A DNA stretch of 64,000 nt from Azoarcus sp. DN11 (GTDB lineage: Bacteria; Pseudomonadota; Gammaproteobacteria; Burkholderiales; Rhodocyclaceae): contig NZ_CP021731.1 in the NCBI RefSeq assembly GCF_003628555.1, positions 3,596,001 through 3,660,000 on the forward strand, written 5' to 3'. The position numbers and the translations under genes are program-made. Shown here one piece after another: positions 1 to 9,366 of the stretch (position 1 is the first letter of the stretch; each line of letters starts with the position of its first letter). The notes under the pieces were generated by a model. The model was not told the origin of the DNA. It did no database searches and saw only the letters and a program-made list of their open reading frames with translations.

Positions 1-585
1 GCCGATCATGTCCGAGCCGAGATCGACGGCGATCACGATGTCCGCCCCCATCGCACGGCACAGCGACACCGGAACGGGGTTCACCAGTCCGCCATCAACC
101 AGGAGACGCCCATCGCGCGAGATGGGCGTGAGCAGCCCCGGGTGCGCGATTGACGCACGCACCGCCTGAGAGACGCTGCCTTCGCGCAGCCACACCTCGC
201 GGCCGGTCTCGAGTTCGGTCGCGACACAGGCAAAACGACGATCGAGCTGGGAAAAATCGCAGTCCACGAAGTTGCGCTCGAAGAACTGGATGAGCTTCTG
301 CCCCTTGATGAGTCCGCCCCGCAGACTGACATCGAGAAGTGAGACGACGTCCTGCCACTTCAGTGCCTCAGCCCATTGGGTGAGCTTCTCAAGGTCGCCG
401 GAGGCCATCGCGGCACCGACAAACGCCCCGATCGAACAACCGCAGATGATCTGCGGCTCGATGCCCTCGCGCGCCAGTGCGCGCAGTACGCCAAGGTGAG
501 CCCAGCCGCGCGCCGCGCCGCTGCCCAGCGCCAATCCGATGACCGGGTCGGCCTTGTCGGATTTCGGCGGCATCGGCTCGAACAT
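1..585 (-). CDS. Patatin-like phospholipase (RssA/NTE type), 3' end beyond the window
   Basis: Predicted serine acyl hydrolase of the bacterial patatin family. The 195 visible codons hold the whole catalytic set: an oxyanion-hole stretch GSGAARG near residue 22, the nucleophile elbow GCSIGA near residue 49, and the Asp of the DGG motif near residue 170. The reading frame runs open to base 1, so the C-terminus is missing. ATG at 585 is 12 nt after the rimO stop, so the two genes are probably cotranscribed. Family members of this shape (YchK/RssA) are small cytoplasmic or membrane-associated esterases; the substrate is not predictable. It is unrelated in architecture to the reductase-patatin fusion at 15.2-17.4 kb. 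Confidence 0.85.
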   Translation of the reverse strand, partial: MFEPMPPKSDKADPVIGLALGSGAARGWAHLGVLRALAREGIEPQIICGCSIGAFVGAAMASGDLEKLTQWAEALKWQDVVSLLDVSLRGGLIKGQKLIQFFERNFVDCDFSQLDRRFACVATELETGREVWLREGSVSQAVRASIAHPGLLTPISRDGRLLVDGGLVNPVPVSLCRAMGADIVIAVDLGSDMIG

Positions 586-597
586 CGGCGGGTTCCG

Positions 598-1929
598 TCA
601 GGCGAGCGGCTCGGCGTACAGGTCGTGCACGTCGCAATCGGTGATGCGCACGCGGGCGAATTCGCCGGGCACCAGGCCCTCGCCGTTCGGAATGATGACG
701 AGGCCGTCGATCTCGGGAGCATCTCCCGGCGAACGGGCAATCGCGCTGTCCTCGTCGAGGTCGTCCACGAGGACCGTGATTTCACGATCGATCCAGCGTT
801 CCAGCCGCTGGGTCGAGATGTCCTCCTGAAACTCCATCAGACGCATGCGGCGCTCCTCGCGGATCTCGTCCGGGACGGGATCCGCGAGCTGATTGGCTTC
901 AGCCCCCTCGACGGGGGAGTATGCGAACGCGCCGACACGGTCGAGCCGGGCTTCTTCGAGGAACTGCAGCAGCAGTTCGAAGTCCTCGTCGGTCTCGCCG
1001 GGGAAGCCGGTGATGAAGGTCGAACGAATCGTCAGATCGGGACAGATGCTCCGCCACGCACGGACACGTTCAAGCACGTTCTCGGCGTTTGCCGGGCGCC
1101 GCATCGCCTTGAGGATACGCGGGCTGGCATGCTGGAACGGCACATCCAGATACGGCAGGATCTTGCCTTCCGCCATCAGCGGAATCAGCTCGTCCACGCT
1201 GGGGTACGGATACACATAATGCATGCGCACCCAGACGCCGAGTTCGCCGAGCGCCTTCGCCAGGTCGATCAGCTTCGTCTTGAGCGGCCGACCGTTCCAG
1301 AATCCCGTGCGGTACTTGGTATCGACGCCGTAGGCGCTGGTATCCTGCGAGATCACCAGAAGCTCCTTCACCCCCGAATCGACCAGCGCCTCGGCTTCGC
1401 GCATCACGTCGTGGATGGGCCGGGACACGAGGTCGCCGCGCATCGACGGGATGATGCAGAAGGAACAGCGGTGGTTGCAGCCTTCCGAGATCTTCAGGTA
1501 GGCGTAGTGATTCGGCGTGAGGCGGATGCCCTGCGGCGGCACGAGGTCGGTGAACGGGTCGTGCGGCTTGGGCAGATGCTGATGCACCGCCTTCATCACC
1601 GCATCGGTCGCATGCGGCCCGGTAACGGCAAGGACCTGCGGATGCGCGGCCAACACCACGTCGTCCTTGGCCCCGAGGCAGCCGGTGACGATGACCTTGC
1701 CGTTCTCGGCAAGCGCTTCGCCGATGGCATCGAGGGACTCCTCGACGGCAGCATCGATGAAGCCGCAGGTATTCACCACGACGATGTCCGCGTCGTCGTA
1801 ACTGCCGGAAATCTCGTACCCCTCGCCCCGCAGGCGCGTGAGGATGTGTTCGGAGTCGACGGTCGCCTTCGGGCATCCGAGGGAGACGAAACCGACTCGC
1901 GGTACGCCGGAGGTCTTGTGTTGGGTCAT
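598..1929 (-). CDS. rimO: Ribosomal protein uS12 methylthiotransferase RimO
   Basis: Radical-SAM enzyme that adds a methylthio group to the conserved aspartate of ribosomal protein S12. The 443-residue product matches the usual RimO length. The N-terminal domain carries the cysteines of [17 protein letters not shown] and GCLGAK that bind the auxiliary cluster. The radical-SAM site is the Cys-x3-Cys-x2-Cys of CNHRCSFC, and a TRAM-like C-terminal domain follows. MTQHKTS at 1929 was chosen because homology starts directly after it; upstream in-frame codons run into the phaR tail. It lies 49 nt downstream of phaR on the same strand. Confidence 0.95.
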   Translation of the reverse strand: MTQHKTSGVPRVGFVSLGCPKATVDSEHILTRLRGEGYEISGSYDDADIVVVNTCGFIDAAVEESLDAIGEALAENGKVIVTGCLGAKDDVVLAAHPQVLAVTGPHATDAVMKAVHQHLPKPHDPFTDLVPPQGIRLTPNHYAYLKISEGCNHRCSFCIIPSMRGDLVSRPIHDVMREAEALVDSGVKELLVISQDTSAYGVDTKYRTGFWNGRPLKTKLIDLAKALGELGVWVRMHYVYPYPSVDELIPLMAEGKILPYLDVPFQHASPRILKAMRRPANAENVLERVRAWRSICPDLTIRSTFITGFPGETDEDFELLLQFLEEARLDRVGAFAYSPVEGAEANQLADPVPDEIREERRMRLMEFQEDISTQRLERWIDREITVLVDDLDEDSAIARSPGDAPEIDGLVIIPNGEGLVPGEFARVRITDCDVHDLYAEPLA

Positions 1930-1978
1930 GCTCTGAGGGGGAGGTATTGCCCGGGGTCGAGGCGCCCCGGTCGAAATT

Positions 1979-2608
1979 TTACTTCTGGCTTGAGCGACCG
2001 GTTTTCGCCGTTGCGGCTTCCGCCTTCTCGTCCTTGGCCTGCTGGGGCGCAGCCCGCTCTTCCCTGGCGGCGGGGGCATAGCTCGGGAACGGGAAACCGG
2101 TGAAAATGTTGCGGGTCTGGCTCTCGATCTGTTCCTGCATCTGCGAGAACATCTTCTTGCTTTGATCGACGTAGGTGCCCATCACGCTCTGCAGCGCCGG
2201 CCCCTGGAAGTTCAGGAACTGGGCCCACAAGTCCTGGCTGATCGGGCTGTTTTCGCCGTAGATCGCCTGGGCCTGCTCCTGCAGTTTCGCCTGCATCTCG
2301 GTGAACGCCTTGATGTTGTTCTCGAGATACTTTCCCATCATCCCCTGCGTTGCATTGCCGTAGAAACGGATCATGTGTGCAAGCAGGTCACTGGTGAACA
2401 TCGGGGCGCCGCCAGCCTCTTCTTCGAGGATGATCTGGAGCAGGATGCTGCGCGTGAGGTCTTCGCCCGTCTTGGCGTCAACGACCTGGAACTCTTCGCG
2501 TCCGAGCACGAGCTCCTTCACGTCGGCCAACGTGATGTAGGAACTGGTCCGGGTGTCGTATAGACGACGATTCGGATACTTCTTGATGAGACGGGCCTGT
2601 TCAGCCAT
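1979..2608 (-). CDS. phaR: Polyhydroxyalkanoate synthesis repressor PhaR
   Basis: DNA-binding and PHB-binding regulator that represses phasin and PHB genes until polymer granules titrate it away. The 209-residue product opens with the family signature [11 protein letters not shown] at residues 9-19 (PHB accumulation regulatory domain). Granule-binding repeat regions follow, around residues 65-105 and 105-145, and the tail is rich in Ala, Lys and Glu. ATG at 2608 is preceded by a GAGAGG Shine-Dalgarno. It is the last gene of the phaC-phaB2-phaB1-phaR row but is separated from phaB1 by a terminator, so it probably also has its own promoter. Confidence 0.95.
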   Translation of the reverse strand: MAEQARLIKKYPNRRLYDTRTSSYITLADVKELVLGREEFQVVDAKTGEDLTRSILLQIILEEEAGGAPMFTSDLLAHMIRFYGNATQGMMGKYLENNIKAFTEMQAKLQEQAQAIYGENSPISQDLWAQFLNFQGPALQSVMGTYVDQSKKMFSQMQEQIESQTRNIFTGFPFPSYAPAAREERAAPQQAKDEKAEAATAKTGRSSQK

Positions 2609-2673
2609 CACTACCTCTCCTCGGCGGCGGTCGTTCCGCTCTGCATGTACGTGAAAATTATACCGCGGTGCAG

Positions 2674-2700
2674 AAATAAAAACCCCGCCAATTGGCGGGG
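2674..2700 (-). terminator. Intrinsic terminator after phaB1
   Basis: A perfect 18-bp palindrome (CCCCGCCA and its complement, 2683-2700) is followed on the minus strand by TTTTTATTT. This is a textbook rho-independent terminator 33 nt after the phaB1 stop. It separates phaB1 from phaR. Confidence 0.85.
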
Positions 2701-2733
2701 TCTCGCAGGGGTCCGCGGGAGCGGAATACTGCA

Positions 2734-3474
2734 TCAGCACATGTGCAGGCCACCGTTGATGTTGATGGTCGCACCGGTAACATAGCCAGCCAGTTCGGAC
2801 GCAAGGTAGGAGCACAGCGCGCCGATTTCCTCGGGCTTGCCGAGACGCTTCATCGGGACGGTGTCGATGATGCCCTGGCGGATATCCTCGCGGATCGCCA
2901 TGACCATCTCGGTACCGATATAGCCCGGGGCGATGGCGTTCACGGTGACGCCCTTGGTTGCGAGTTCGGCGGCGAGAGCCTTGGTGAAGCCGAGCACGCC
3001 AGCCTTGGCGGTCGAGTAGTTGGTTTGACCGGCCTGGCCCTTGACGCCGTTCACCGACGAGATGTTGATGATGCGACCCCAGCCGCGCTCGGCCATCTTC
3101 GGCGATACGTGGTGCGTGACGTTGAACAGGCTGTTCAGGTTGGTGTTGATCACCGCATCCCACTGCCCCTTCTCCATCTTGGGGAAGAATTTGTCGCGGG
3201 TGATGCCGGCGTTGTTCACCAGGACGTCGATCGCGCCGACTTCGGCCTCGATCTTCGCGACCATCGCCTTGCAGGATTCGTAATCGGACACATCGCCTTC
3301 AGCGGAGATGAACTCGAAGCCGAGTTCCTTCTGCTTGGCAAGCCATTCATCCTTCTGCGGGAAACCCGGCAGGCAGTTGGCGACGACCTTCAGGCCGTCC
3401 TTGGCCAGCGACTGACAGATCGCGGTGCCCAACCCCCCCATGGCGCCGGTAACGAGTGCGACTTTCTGAGTCAT
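2734..3474 (-). CDS. phaB: Acetoacetyl-CoA reductase, copy 1 (PhaB)
   Basis: NADPH-dependent short-chain dehydrogenase that reduces acetoacetyl-CoA to (R)-3-hydroxybutyryl-CoA, the PHB monomer. The 246-residue product has the cofactor motif TGAMGGLG at the N-terminus, NNAGITRD near residue 90, catalytic Ser in SSVNG and the YSTAK catalytic Tyr-Lys. It ends in the PhaB-type NGGLHMC. ATG at 3474 has an AGAGGA ribosome binding site. The gene is a tandem paralogue of the next gene upstream. The two share length and motifs but differ clearly in the N-terminal cofactor region, so this is an old duplication. Confidence 0.93.
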   Translation of the reverse strand: MTQKVALVTGAMGGLGTAICQSLAKDGLKVVANCLPGFPQKDEWLAKQKELGFEFISAEGDVSDYESCKAMVAKIEAEVGAIDVLVNNAGITRDKFFPKMEKGQWDAVINTNLNSLFNVTHHVSPKMAERGWGRIINISSVNGVKGQAGQTNYSTAKAGVLGFTKALAAELATKGVTVNAIAPGYIGTEMVMAIREDIRQGIIDTVPMKRLGKPEEIGALCSYLASELAGYVTGATININGGLHMC

Positions 3475-3622
3475 GGTGCAATCCTCTTGCAGATTGGTGA
3501 TGGGAAGCGCGCGGGTCGCACCACAACCGTACGCAGCGCACTTCCTCTGGCAACCATGCGGCATTGCATTAACCGCAAAGCGGACAAATTATAGGCAGTT
3601 TTTGGATTTTTTGCTGCGCCGC

Positions 3623-3661
3623 AAAACGAAACGGCGCACCCCCCTCAGGAAGCGCGCCGTT
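3623..3661 (-). terminator. Probable terminator after phaB2
   Basis: An 8-bp inverted repeat AACGGCGC/GCGCCGTT (3630-3637 and 3654-3661) with a 16-nt loop is followed on the minus strand by TTCGTTTTGC. The T-tract is interrupted, so termination may be partial, leaving some read-through into phaB1. Confidence 0.5.
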
Positions 3662-3682
3662 CTCGGACCGTTCCGCTCCAGG

Positions 3683-4423
3683 TCAGAACATGTGCTGACC
3701 GCCGTTGATGGAGATGTTGGCGCCGGTCACGAACGCGGCCTCATCGGAGGCGAGGTAGGCCACCAGCCCGGCGATTTCCTCCGGCTTACCCAGACGCGAC
3801 ACGGGAATCTGCGGCAGGATCTTGGATTCAAGGATTTCCTGCGGGATTGCCGTCACCATCTTGGTGCCGATGTAGCCCGGCGAGATGGTGTTGACGGTTA
3901 TGCCACTACGCGCAACTTCCAGCGCCAGCGCCTTGGTGAAGCCGTGCATCCCCGCCTTCGCGGCGGAGTAGTTGGTCTGACCGAACGCGCCTTTCTGGCC
4001 GTTGACCGACGAAACGTTGATGACGCGCCCCCACTTGCGCTCGACCATGCCGTCCATGACCTGCTTGGTCATGTTGAACACGCTGTCCAGGTTGGTGGCG
4101 ATGACGGCATCCCAGTCGGCCTTGGTCATCTTCTTGAAGGTCATGTCGCGGGTGATCCCGGCGTTATTCACCAGCACGTCCACGGGCCCCACTTCCCGGG
4201 TGACGGTCTCGACGCAGGTCTTGCACGAATCGAAGTCCGATACGTCACAGGGATAGGCCTTGAAGCCGTAGCCCATGTTGTTCATGGTCTGCAGCCATTC
4301 AGCGGCCTTGGTGTTGCCCGGGGAATGCGTCGTCACGACCCTGTAGCCCAGCGCAGCGAGCTTGATGCAGACCGCCTCGCCCAGACCACCCATACCACCG
4401 GTCACGAGTGCAACTCTTGCCAT
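3683..4423 (-). CDS. phaB: Acetoacetyl-CoA reductase, copy 2 (PhaB)
   Basis: Second 246-residue PhaB-type reductase, with TGGMGGLG, NNAGITRD, SSVNG and YSAAK motifs and an NGGQHMF end. It lies between phaC and phaB1. The ribosome binding site is strong (GAGAGGAG, 6 nt from ATG 4423). The reaction is reduction of acetoacetyl-CoA with NADPH. Differences from copy 1 around residues 30-60, next to the cofactor and substrate pocket, could reflect different NADH/NADPH preference or chain-length preference; this is inference. No beta-ketothiolase (phaA) is present next to either copy. Confidence 0.92.
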   Translation of the reverse strand: MARVALVTGGMGGLGEAVCIKLAALGYRVVTTHSPGNTKAAEWLQTMNNMGYGFKAYPCDVSDFDSCKTCVETVTREVGPVDVLVNNAGITRDMTFKKMTKADWDAVIATNLDSVFNMTKQVMDGMVERKWGRVINVSSVNGQKGAFGQTNYSAAKAGMHGFTKALALEVARSGITVNTISPGYIGTKMVTAIPQEILESKILPQIPVSRLGKPEEIAGLVAYLASDEAAFVTGANISINGGQHMF

Positions 4424-4535
4424 AAACTTTCTCCTCTCCCGTTGATCGATTCACGAAGGGTTTCCATGCATTTGCGGCAGCGCCCCCGTGTCCGCTGCCG
4501 CGGGATAATTCTTGTTGTGCCGCCAACCCGACCTG

Positions 4536-6278
4536 TCAGGCTTTTTCCTTCACGTAGCGCCCCGGCGCAGGCTCGATCGGCGCATATTTCGCGTTACCCA
4601 TCCGGCCGCGCGCGGCGACCTGCTTGCCGCCGTGCGTCTTAAGCCATTCGATCCAGTGCAGCCACCAGCTGCCTTTCTGCTCTCCAGCCCCGTCCAGCCA
4701 TTCGTCCGGATCGGCGGCGCCGGAAACATTCACCCAATAGCTGCGCCGATTCTTCGATGCCGGGTTGACCGCGCCGGCAATGTGGCCGCTGGCGCCGAGC
4801 ACGAAGGTCGTTTCTCCACCCAGCAGGCCGCGCGACAGGTAGGCGCCCTTCCACGGAACGATGTGATCCTCGCGCGCCGCGAACAGATACGCCGGCACCT
4901 CGACCTTGCCGAGATCGACCTTCACGCCGAGCATCTTGAGCTTCCCCGGCATGCGGAGGTTATTTTCCAGATACATGTTACGCAAATACCATGTCAGGAA
5001 CGGTCCCGGCAGATTCGTGCTGTCGGAATTCCAGTACAGCAGGTCAAACGCCTGCGGCTTGTTCCCCTTCAGGTAGTTGCCCACGACGTATTGCCATATG
5101 AGGTCATTGGCGCGCAGCGCGGAGAACACGTTCGCCAGTTCCTGCCCAGGCAGCAGCCCCCCCTTGCCGATCGCGGCTTCGCGTGCCGCCACGCTGGCCT
5201 CGTCGACCAAGCAGCCGAGCTCGCCCGCATCGGCGAAATCCAGCAGCGTCGTCATCAGCGTGAGGCTCGCGACGGGATCTTCACCACGCGCACGCGCAAC
5301 ACCGAGCGCGGATGTCAATATCGTGCCACCGACGCAGAACCCGAGCACGTTCGGCTTCTTCACGCGCGTGACGGCACGCACGACCTCGAGTGCCTTGAGG
5401 GGGCCCTTTTCGATGTAATCGTCCCAGGTGGCGGTCGCTTCGGGCGCCTTGGGGTTCTTCCACGAGATGAGGAAGACCGTGAATCCCTGCTCCACGGCAA
5501 AGCGCACCAGCGAATTGTCGGGCTGGAGATCGAGGACGTAGAACTTGTTGATGCACGGCGGCACGATCAGCAGCGGCACCTGGGCGACCTTGTCGGTCAG
5601 CGGCGCGTACTGGATGAGCTGCATCAGCTCGTTTTCGTAGATGACCGCGCCGGGTGACACCGCGATGTTGCGTCCGACCTCGAACGCCGCGTCGTCGGTC
5701 ATCGACACGCGGCCCTTCTCGAGGTCGGCGATCAGGTTCTTGATCCCGCGCGTGATGCTCTCGCCCTCGGTGTCGAGGGCAGTCTTGATGAATTCCGGAT
5801 TGGTCGCGGCAAAGTTGGACGGCGCAAGCGCGTCGATGTACTGCCGCGTCAGGAACTGCAGGCGCGACTTGGCGCGGCCGTCGGCCATCGGCAGTTCGTC
5901 GGACACCTGCCTGAGGAAGCTGGCATTGAGCAGATAGGCCTGGCGGATGTAGTCGAAGACCGGGCTCGCCGTCCATTCGGGCGAGGCAAACCGCCGGTCC
6001 CCCGGTTCCGCCGATACGACCGGCGTCACCGTTTCACCCGGCTTCACTTGCAGCATCGTCGACCACAGCACGGCGTGGCGCTCGGCGAACTCCTTTTGCA
6101 GGCGCATAAACACTTCCGTTTCCGGCATGGGGACGTTGGGCGCCGCTTCGCCGCTGCTGTCCTGCATGACGGCATGCTGGCGCGCGATAGCCTGGAAGAA
6201 GTTCTGCGCCATCGCCTGGCCGAACTGAAGCATCCCTTGAATTGCCGGGTTGCCCTGGTTGTTGTCGGATTCGGACAT
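4536..6278 (-). CDS. phaC: Class I poly(3-hydroxyalkanoate) synthase PhaC
   Basis: Polymerises (R)-3-hydroxybutyryl-CoA into PHB on the granule surface. The 580-residue length is typical for class I. The alpha/beta-hydrolase core has the lipase-like box GFCVGG with nucleophile Cys315, catalytic Asp471 in EDHIVPW and His499 in GASGHIAG. ATG at 6278 follows a strong AGGAGGGG site; longer in-frame readings upstream lack homology. It is the first gene of the PHB row, 112 nt before phaB2. A second, more divergent synthase lies at 53.4-55.1 kb. Confidence 0.96.
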   Translation of the reverse strand: MSESDNNQGNPAIQGMLQFGQAMAQNFFQAIARQHAVMQDSSGEAAPNVPMPETEVFMRLQKEFAERHAVLWSTMLQVKPGETVTPVVSAEPGDRRFASPEWTASPVFDYIRQAYLLNASFLRQVSDELPMADGRAKSRLQFLTRQYIDALAPSNFAATNPEFIKTALDTEGESITRGIKNLIADLEKGRVSMTDDAAFEVGRNIAVSPGAVIYENELMQLIQYAPLTDKVAQVPLLIVPPCINKFYVLDLQPDNSLVRFAVEQGFTVFLISWKNPKAPEATATWDDYIEKGPLKALEVVRAVTRVKKPNVLGFCVGGTILTSALGVARARGEDPVASLTLMTTLLDFADAGELGCLVDEASVAAREAAIGKGGLLPGQELANVFSALRANDLIWQYVVGNYLKGNKPQAFDLLYWNSDSTNLPGPFLTWYLRNMYLENNLRMPGKLKMLGVKVDLGKVEVPAYLFAAREDHIVPWKGAYLSRGLLGGETTFVLGASGHIAGAVNPASKNRRSYWVNVSGAADPDEWLDGAGEQKGSWWLHWIEWLKTHGGKQVAARGRMGNAKYAPIEPAPGRYVKEKA

Positions 6279-6400
6279 CAGCCCCTCCTGAGGCGCGGGT
6301 TCGGGCGCATGCGGAACTCGCCGATCACCCTGTTGATTTTCCCTGGACCGCGGACGGCCCCTGGCGACGGACCTGCGTTGCCGCGGGTAGAATCGGCGCC

Positions 6401-6625
6401 ATGTACATAATCGCAATCGCCTGGCTGTACGTCGTGCTGATCGCGGCGATCTCCGACACGACGATCACCGGCGGGGTTCTCACGTTCGTCTTCTGGGGGG
6501 CCGCCCCCCTGGCATTGTTTCTCTGGCTCGCGGGGACCCCTGCTCGTCGTCGTGCCGCAGCCCGTCAGGAAGACGCGAGCGAGGCACCGTCGAACGATAG
6601 ATCCGATTCGAATATCGATCAATAG
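6401..6625 (+). CDS. Small membrane protein, unknown function
   Basis: A 74-residue protein. Residues 1-19 (MYIIAIAWLYVVLIAAI) and about 25-45 are two hydrophobic segments predicted to span the membrane. The tail is charged and polar, rich in Arg then Asp, Glu and Ser. A TAGAAT -10-like hexamer lies at 6388-6393, only 8 nt before the ATG, so the leader would be very short. It is divergent from phaC. I do not recognise a family; similar tiny two-helix proteins sit beside phaC in related genomes, but that is from general memory. Confidence 0.65.
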   Translation: MYIIAIAWLYVVLIAAISDTTITGGVLTFVFWGAAPLALFLWLAGTPARRRAAARQEDASEAPSNDRSDSNIDQ

Positions 6626-6641
6626 CCAAGCCGGCGAGCGC

Positions 6642-7385
6642 TCAATCCGAGAGCCACACCAGGGAAGCCAGGCGGCCCGTGACCCCGTCGCGGCGATAGG
6701 AAAACCAGCGCGAGGGGTCGGAATGGGTGCACACGTCGCCGCCGAACACGCGCTCGACGCCGATCGACCGCAGGCGCTGGCGCGCAAGCTCGAACAGGTC
6801 GGCATACCATTTTCCATCCGATGGCGCGGGATGGAACGCCCGCTCGGCGTTTGCGTCGGCCGCGATGAAGCGCTCCCGCACTTCGCCGCCGACCTCGAAG
6901 GCCTCCGGCCCGATCGCGGGGCCCATCCAGGCCATGATGCGCCCGGGCGAGACGCCCATGCGCACGATCGTGGCATCGAGGATGCCCGCCGCGAGGCCGC
7001 GCCATCCCGCGTGGGCGGCAGCCACGACCGACCCTTCGTCATCGCAGAAGAGCACCGGCAGGCAGTCCGCCGTCATGACGACGCATACCGCACCGGCCTC
7101 GCGCGCGAATGAAGCGTCAGCACGCGGCGGAGCGCCACCGGCGTCCGTGCTCGCGGCATCCCACACGGCGGTGCCATGGACCTGATCCAGCCAGCGGGGT
7201 TCCGACGGCACGACGGCGCGCAGGATTGCCCGGTTGCGGGCCACCGCAATCGGCGAGTCGCCGACGTGGCTGCCGAGATTCATGCTCGCCCACGGCCCCT
7301 CGCTGACGCCGCCATGTCGTGTCGTCATCAGGGCCCGCACGCGCTCGGGAGCGGGCCAGTCGGGTTCGAACCAGTCGGGACTCAT
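6642..7385 (-). CDS. pgeF: Peptidoglycan editing factor / multicopper polyphenol oxidase family (YfiH)
   Basis: A 247-residue member of the YfiH/PgeF family. These proteins remove wrongly incorporated residues from peptidoglycan precursors and have also been described as purine nucleoside phosphorylase or laccase-like enzymes. The metal-site motifs are visible: ADCLPVLF (Cys), AHAGWRG (His) and the late VCTHSDP (Cys/His). Its ATG at 7385 overlaps the rluD stop in an ATGA arrangement, so the two are translationally coupled. This rluD-pgeF pairing is very common in proteobacteria. Confidence 0.9.
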   Translation of the reverse strand: MSPDWFEPDWPAPERVRALMTTRHGGVSEGPWASMNLGSHVGDSPIAVARNRAILRAVVPSEPRWLDQVHGTAVWDAASTDAGGAPPRADASFAREAGAVCVVMTADCLPVLFCDDEGSVVAAAHAGWRGLAAGILDATIVRMGVSPGRIMAWMGPAIGPEAFEVGGEVRERFIAADANAERAFHPAPSDGKWYADLFELARQRLRSIGVERVFGGDVCTHSDPSRWFSYRRDGVTGRLASLVWLSD

Positions 7386-8344
7386 ATGACCAGCTCCGTA
7401 CAGATGATTGCCAGGAGGTTTTCGAAATCCTGCGGCAGGGGCGACTCCCACACCATGTCCTCGCCGGTCGCGGGATGAACGAGGCCGAGGCGGAAGGCAT
7501 GCAGGGCCTGCCGCGGGAAGGCGTCCAGGACCGCGTTGCCGCAGCGCCGCCGGCCGTAGGTCGCATCGCCGATGAGCGGATGGCCGATGTGCGCCATGTG
7601 GACGCGGATCTGGTGCGTGCGCCCGGTCTCGAGCCGGCACTCGACGAGCGTCGCGCGCGCGAAGCGTTCGCGTACGGAATAACGCGTCACGGCGACGCGT
7701 CCGGCCGAATGCACGGCCATCTTCGTGCGTTGCGACGGGTGGCGGCCGATCGCGGCGTCGACGACACCGGGGCCGGTCACCGTGCCATGCACGAGCGCGA
7801 GATAGTGTCGCCTCACCGTACGTGCCTGGAGCTGGCGCACGAGGTCGGTCTGGGCTTCGAGGGTCCGGGCGACGACCATCAGGCCGCTGGTATCCTTGTC
7901 GAGGCGATGCACGATGCCCGCGCGCGGCACGCCCGCGAGTTCGGGCGCGTGGTGCAGCAACGCGTTGAGGAGCGTGCCGCTCCAGTTTCCGCTGCCCGGA
8001 TGCACGACAAGTCCGACCGGCTTGTCGATGACGAGGATGTGGGCATCCTCGAAAACAATGTTCAGCGGGATGTCTTCGGGAGCCTCGGCGACCTCCTCGG
8101 GCGCAGGCGCCGCATCCACTTCGAGGACTTCACCGCCCCACACCTTGAATTTTGCGTCGTGCAGGCCGCCGTTGAGACTGACCCGCCCGGACTTCAGCCA
8201 CCCCTGCAGGCGGCTGCGCGAATGCGCGGGAAACAGCTGCGCGAGCGCCTGGTCGAGCCGCAGCCCCGCGCAATCGGCCGGGATCGTCAGCCACTGGTGC
8301 GAAGCAGCCCCTTCCTGTGGGCTATAATCGCCCGGTTCATTCAC
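7382..8344 (-). CDS. rluD: 23S rRNA pseudouridine synthase RluD
   Basis: Makes pseudouridines in helix 69 of 23S rRNA. An S4 RNA-binding domain occupies about residues 15-75. The catalytic domain has the family motif HRLDKDTSGLMVVA with the catalytic Asp, followed by GRTHQIRVH. No ATG exists at the N-terminus. GTG at 8344 gives 320 residues without invading bamD; GTG at 8371 adds nine residues and overlaps the divergent bamD start by 14 nt. Neither has a clear Shine-Dalgarno, so the start is uncertain. The first codons overlap the bamD -10 region. Confidence 0.9.
   Translation of the reverse strand: MNEPGDYSPQEGAASHQWLTIPADCAGLRLDQALAQLFPAHSRSRLQGWLKSGRVSLNGGLHDAKFKVWGGEVLEVDAAPAPEEVAEAPEDIPLNIVFEDAHILVIDKPVGLVVHPGSGNWSGTLLNALLHHAPELAGVPRAGIVHRLDKDTSGLMVVARTLEAQTDLVRQLQARTVRRHYLALVHGTVTGPGVVDAAIGRHPSQRTKMAVHSAGRVAVTRYSVRERFARATLVECRLETGRTHQIRVHMAHIGHPLIGDATYGRRRCGNAVLDAFPRQALHAFRLGLVHPATGEDMVWESPLPQDFENLLAIICTELVI
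8323..8328 (+). promoter_or_regulatory. -10 element of the bamD promoter
   Basis: A perfect TATAAT ends 29 nt before the bamD ATG. No good -35 hexamer is seen at 16-18 nt. The element sits inside the first codons of the divergent rluD. Confidence 0.6.
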
Positions 8345-8357
8345 GCGAGTTTTTTCG

Positions 8358-9155
8358 ATGGCCAGGTTCACTCTTGGAAGTTTAGCGGTTATCGGTGCAT
8401 TGCTGCTCGGCGGCTGCGGCCTTTTGCCGGAACAGGTCGACGAGACGGCCGGCTGGAACGCCCAGAAGCTGTACTCGGAAGCAAAGAATTACATGGCCGA
8501 GGGTTCCTACGAACAGGCGATCAAACTCTTCGAAAAACTCGAGGCGCGATTCCCCTACGGCCGCTATGCCCAGCAGGCGCAGATCGAGGAGGCCTACGCT
8601 CACTACAAGTCCTATGAGCCGGCACTGGCGATCGCGGCGGCGGATCGCTTCATCAAGCTGCATCCGAACCATCCGAATACGGACTACATGTATTACCTGA
8701 AGGGCCTCGCTACCTTCAACGAGGACCTCGGCCTGCTCGGGGGGCTGTCGAACCAGGACCTCTCGGAGCGCGATCCGAAAGCGGCGCAGGAGTCCTTCGA
8801 CACCTTCGGCCAGCTCGTGAGCCGCTTCCCGAACAGCAAGTATGCCGACGACTCGCGCCAGCGCATGCAGTACCTCGTGAATTCGCTCGCACAGCACGAG
8901 GTGCATGTCGCACGCTATTACTACAAGCGCGGCGCCTACGTGGCGGCGATCAACCGCGCGCAGGCGGTGTTCAAGACCTATCCGAACGCGCCGGCGAACG
9001 AAGAAGCGCTGTTCATGCTGGTCAAGAGCTACGACGCGCTGGGAATGAAGGATCTGCGCGACGATGCCGACCGCGTGATGCACAAGAACTTCCCGAACAG
9101 CGTGTATTACGCGGGCGGCCCGAAGGATGGCCGCCCGTGGTGGCAGCTCTGGTAA
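8358..9155 (+). CDS. bamD: Outer membrane protein assembly lipoprotein BamD (ComL)
   Basis: Essential lipoprotein of the beta-barrel assembly (BAM) complex at the inner face of the outer membrane. The 265-residue product starts with a lipoprotein signal ending in the lipobox LLGGC (acylated Cys near residue 21). Five TPR-like helical repeats follow, starting at AQKLYSEAKNYMAEGSYEQA and including the typical FPNSKYADDSRQRM. Length and motifs match BamD. It is transcribed alone, divergent from rluD. Confidence 0.95.
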   Translation: MARFTLGSLAVIGALLLGGCGLLPEQVDETAGWNAQKLYSEAKNYMAEGSYEQAIKLFEKLEARFPYGRYAQQAQIEEAYAHYKSYEPALAIAAADRFIKLHPNHPNTDYMYYLKGLATFNEDLGLLGGLSNQDLSERDPKAAQESFDTFGQLVSRFPNSKYADDSRQRMQYLVNSLAQHEVHVARYYYKRGAYVAAINRAQAVFKTYPNAPANEEALFMLVKSYDALGMKDLRDDADRVMHKNFPNSVYYAGGPKDGRPWWQLW

Positions 9156-9170
9156 CCCGGAACGACTTGC

Positions 9171-9191
9171 GGACGGGTGCAAGGCCCGTCC
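9171..9191 (+). terminator. Stem-loop after bamD
   Basis: GGACGGG and CCCGTCC (7-bp stem, 7-nt loop) begin 15 nt after the bamD stop. A C-rich stretch rather than a T-run follows, so this is at best a weak or Rho-assisted terminator. Confidence 0.35.
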
Positions 9192-9366
9192 GCCCGCCCC
9201 CCTCCCGGTCGCGGCCGTACGCAAGCCCCCCGCGACCGGCGGATCTCGCGACGCGCGTAAACCTGGCTGCGATTATCGACCCTGCGGCGTGAGGCGATCT
9301 GCCTGACGTCCTGCCTACGCTCCTCGCGGACGGCCATCACGGCCGCGCAACGACGCATCCCGACTG

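Noticed and set aside
9113..9138. Strong GC hairpin (GGGCGGCC/GGCCGCCC) in the last codons of bamD
   Set aside because: It lies within conserved coding sequence and has no T-run; probably a by-product of Gly/Arg codons.
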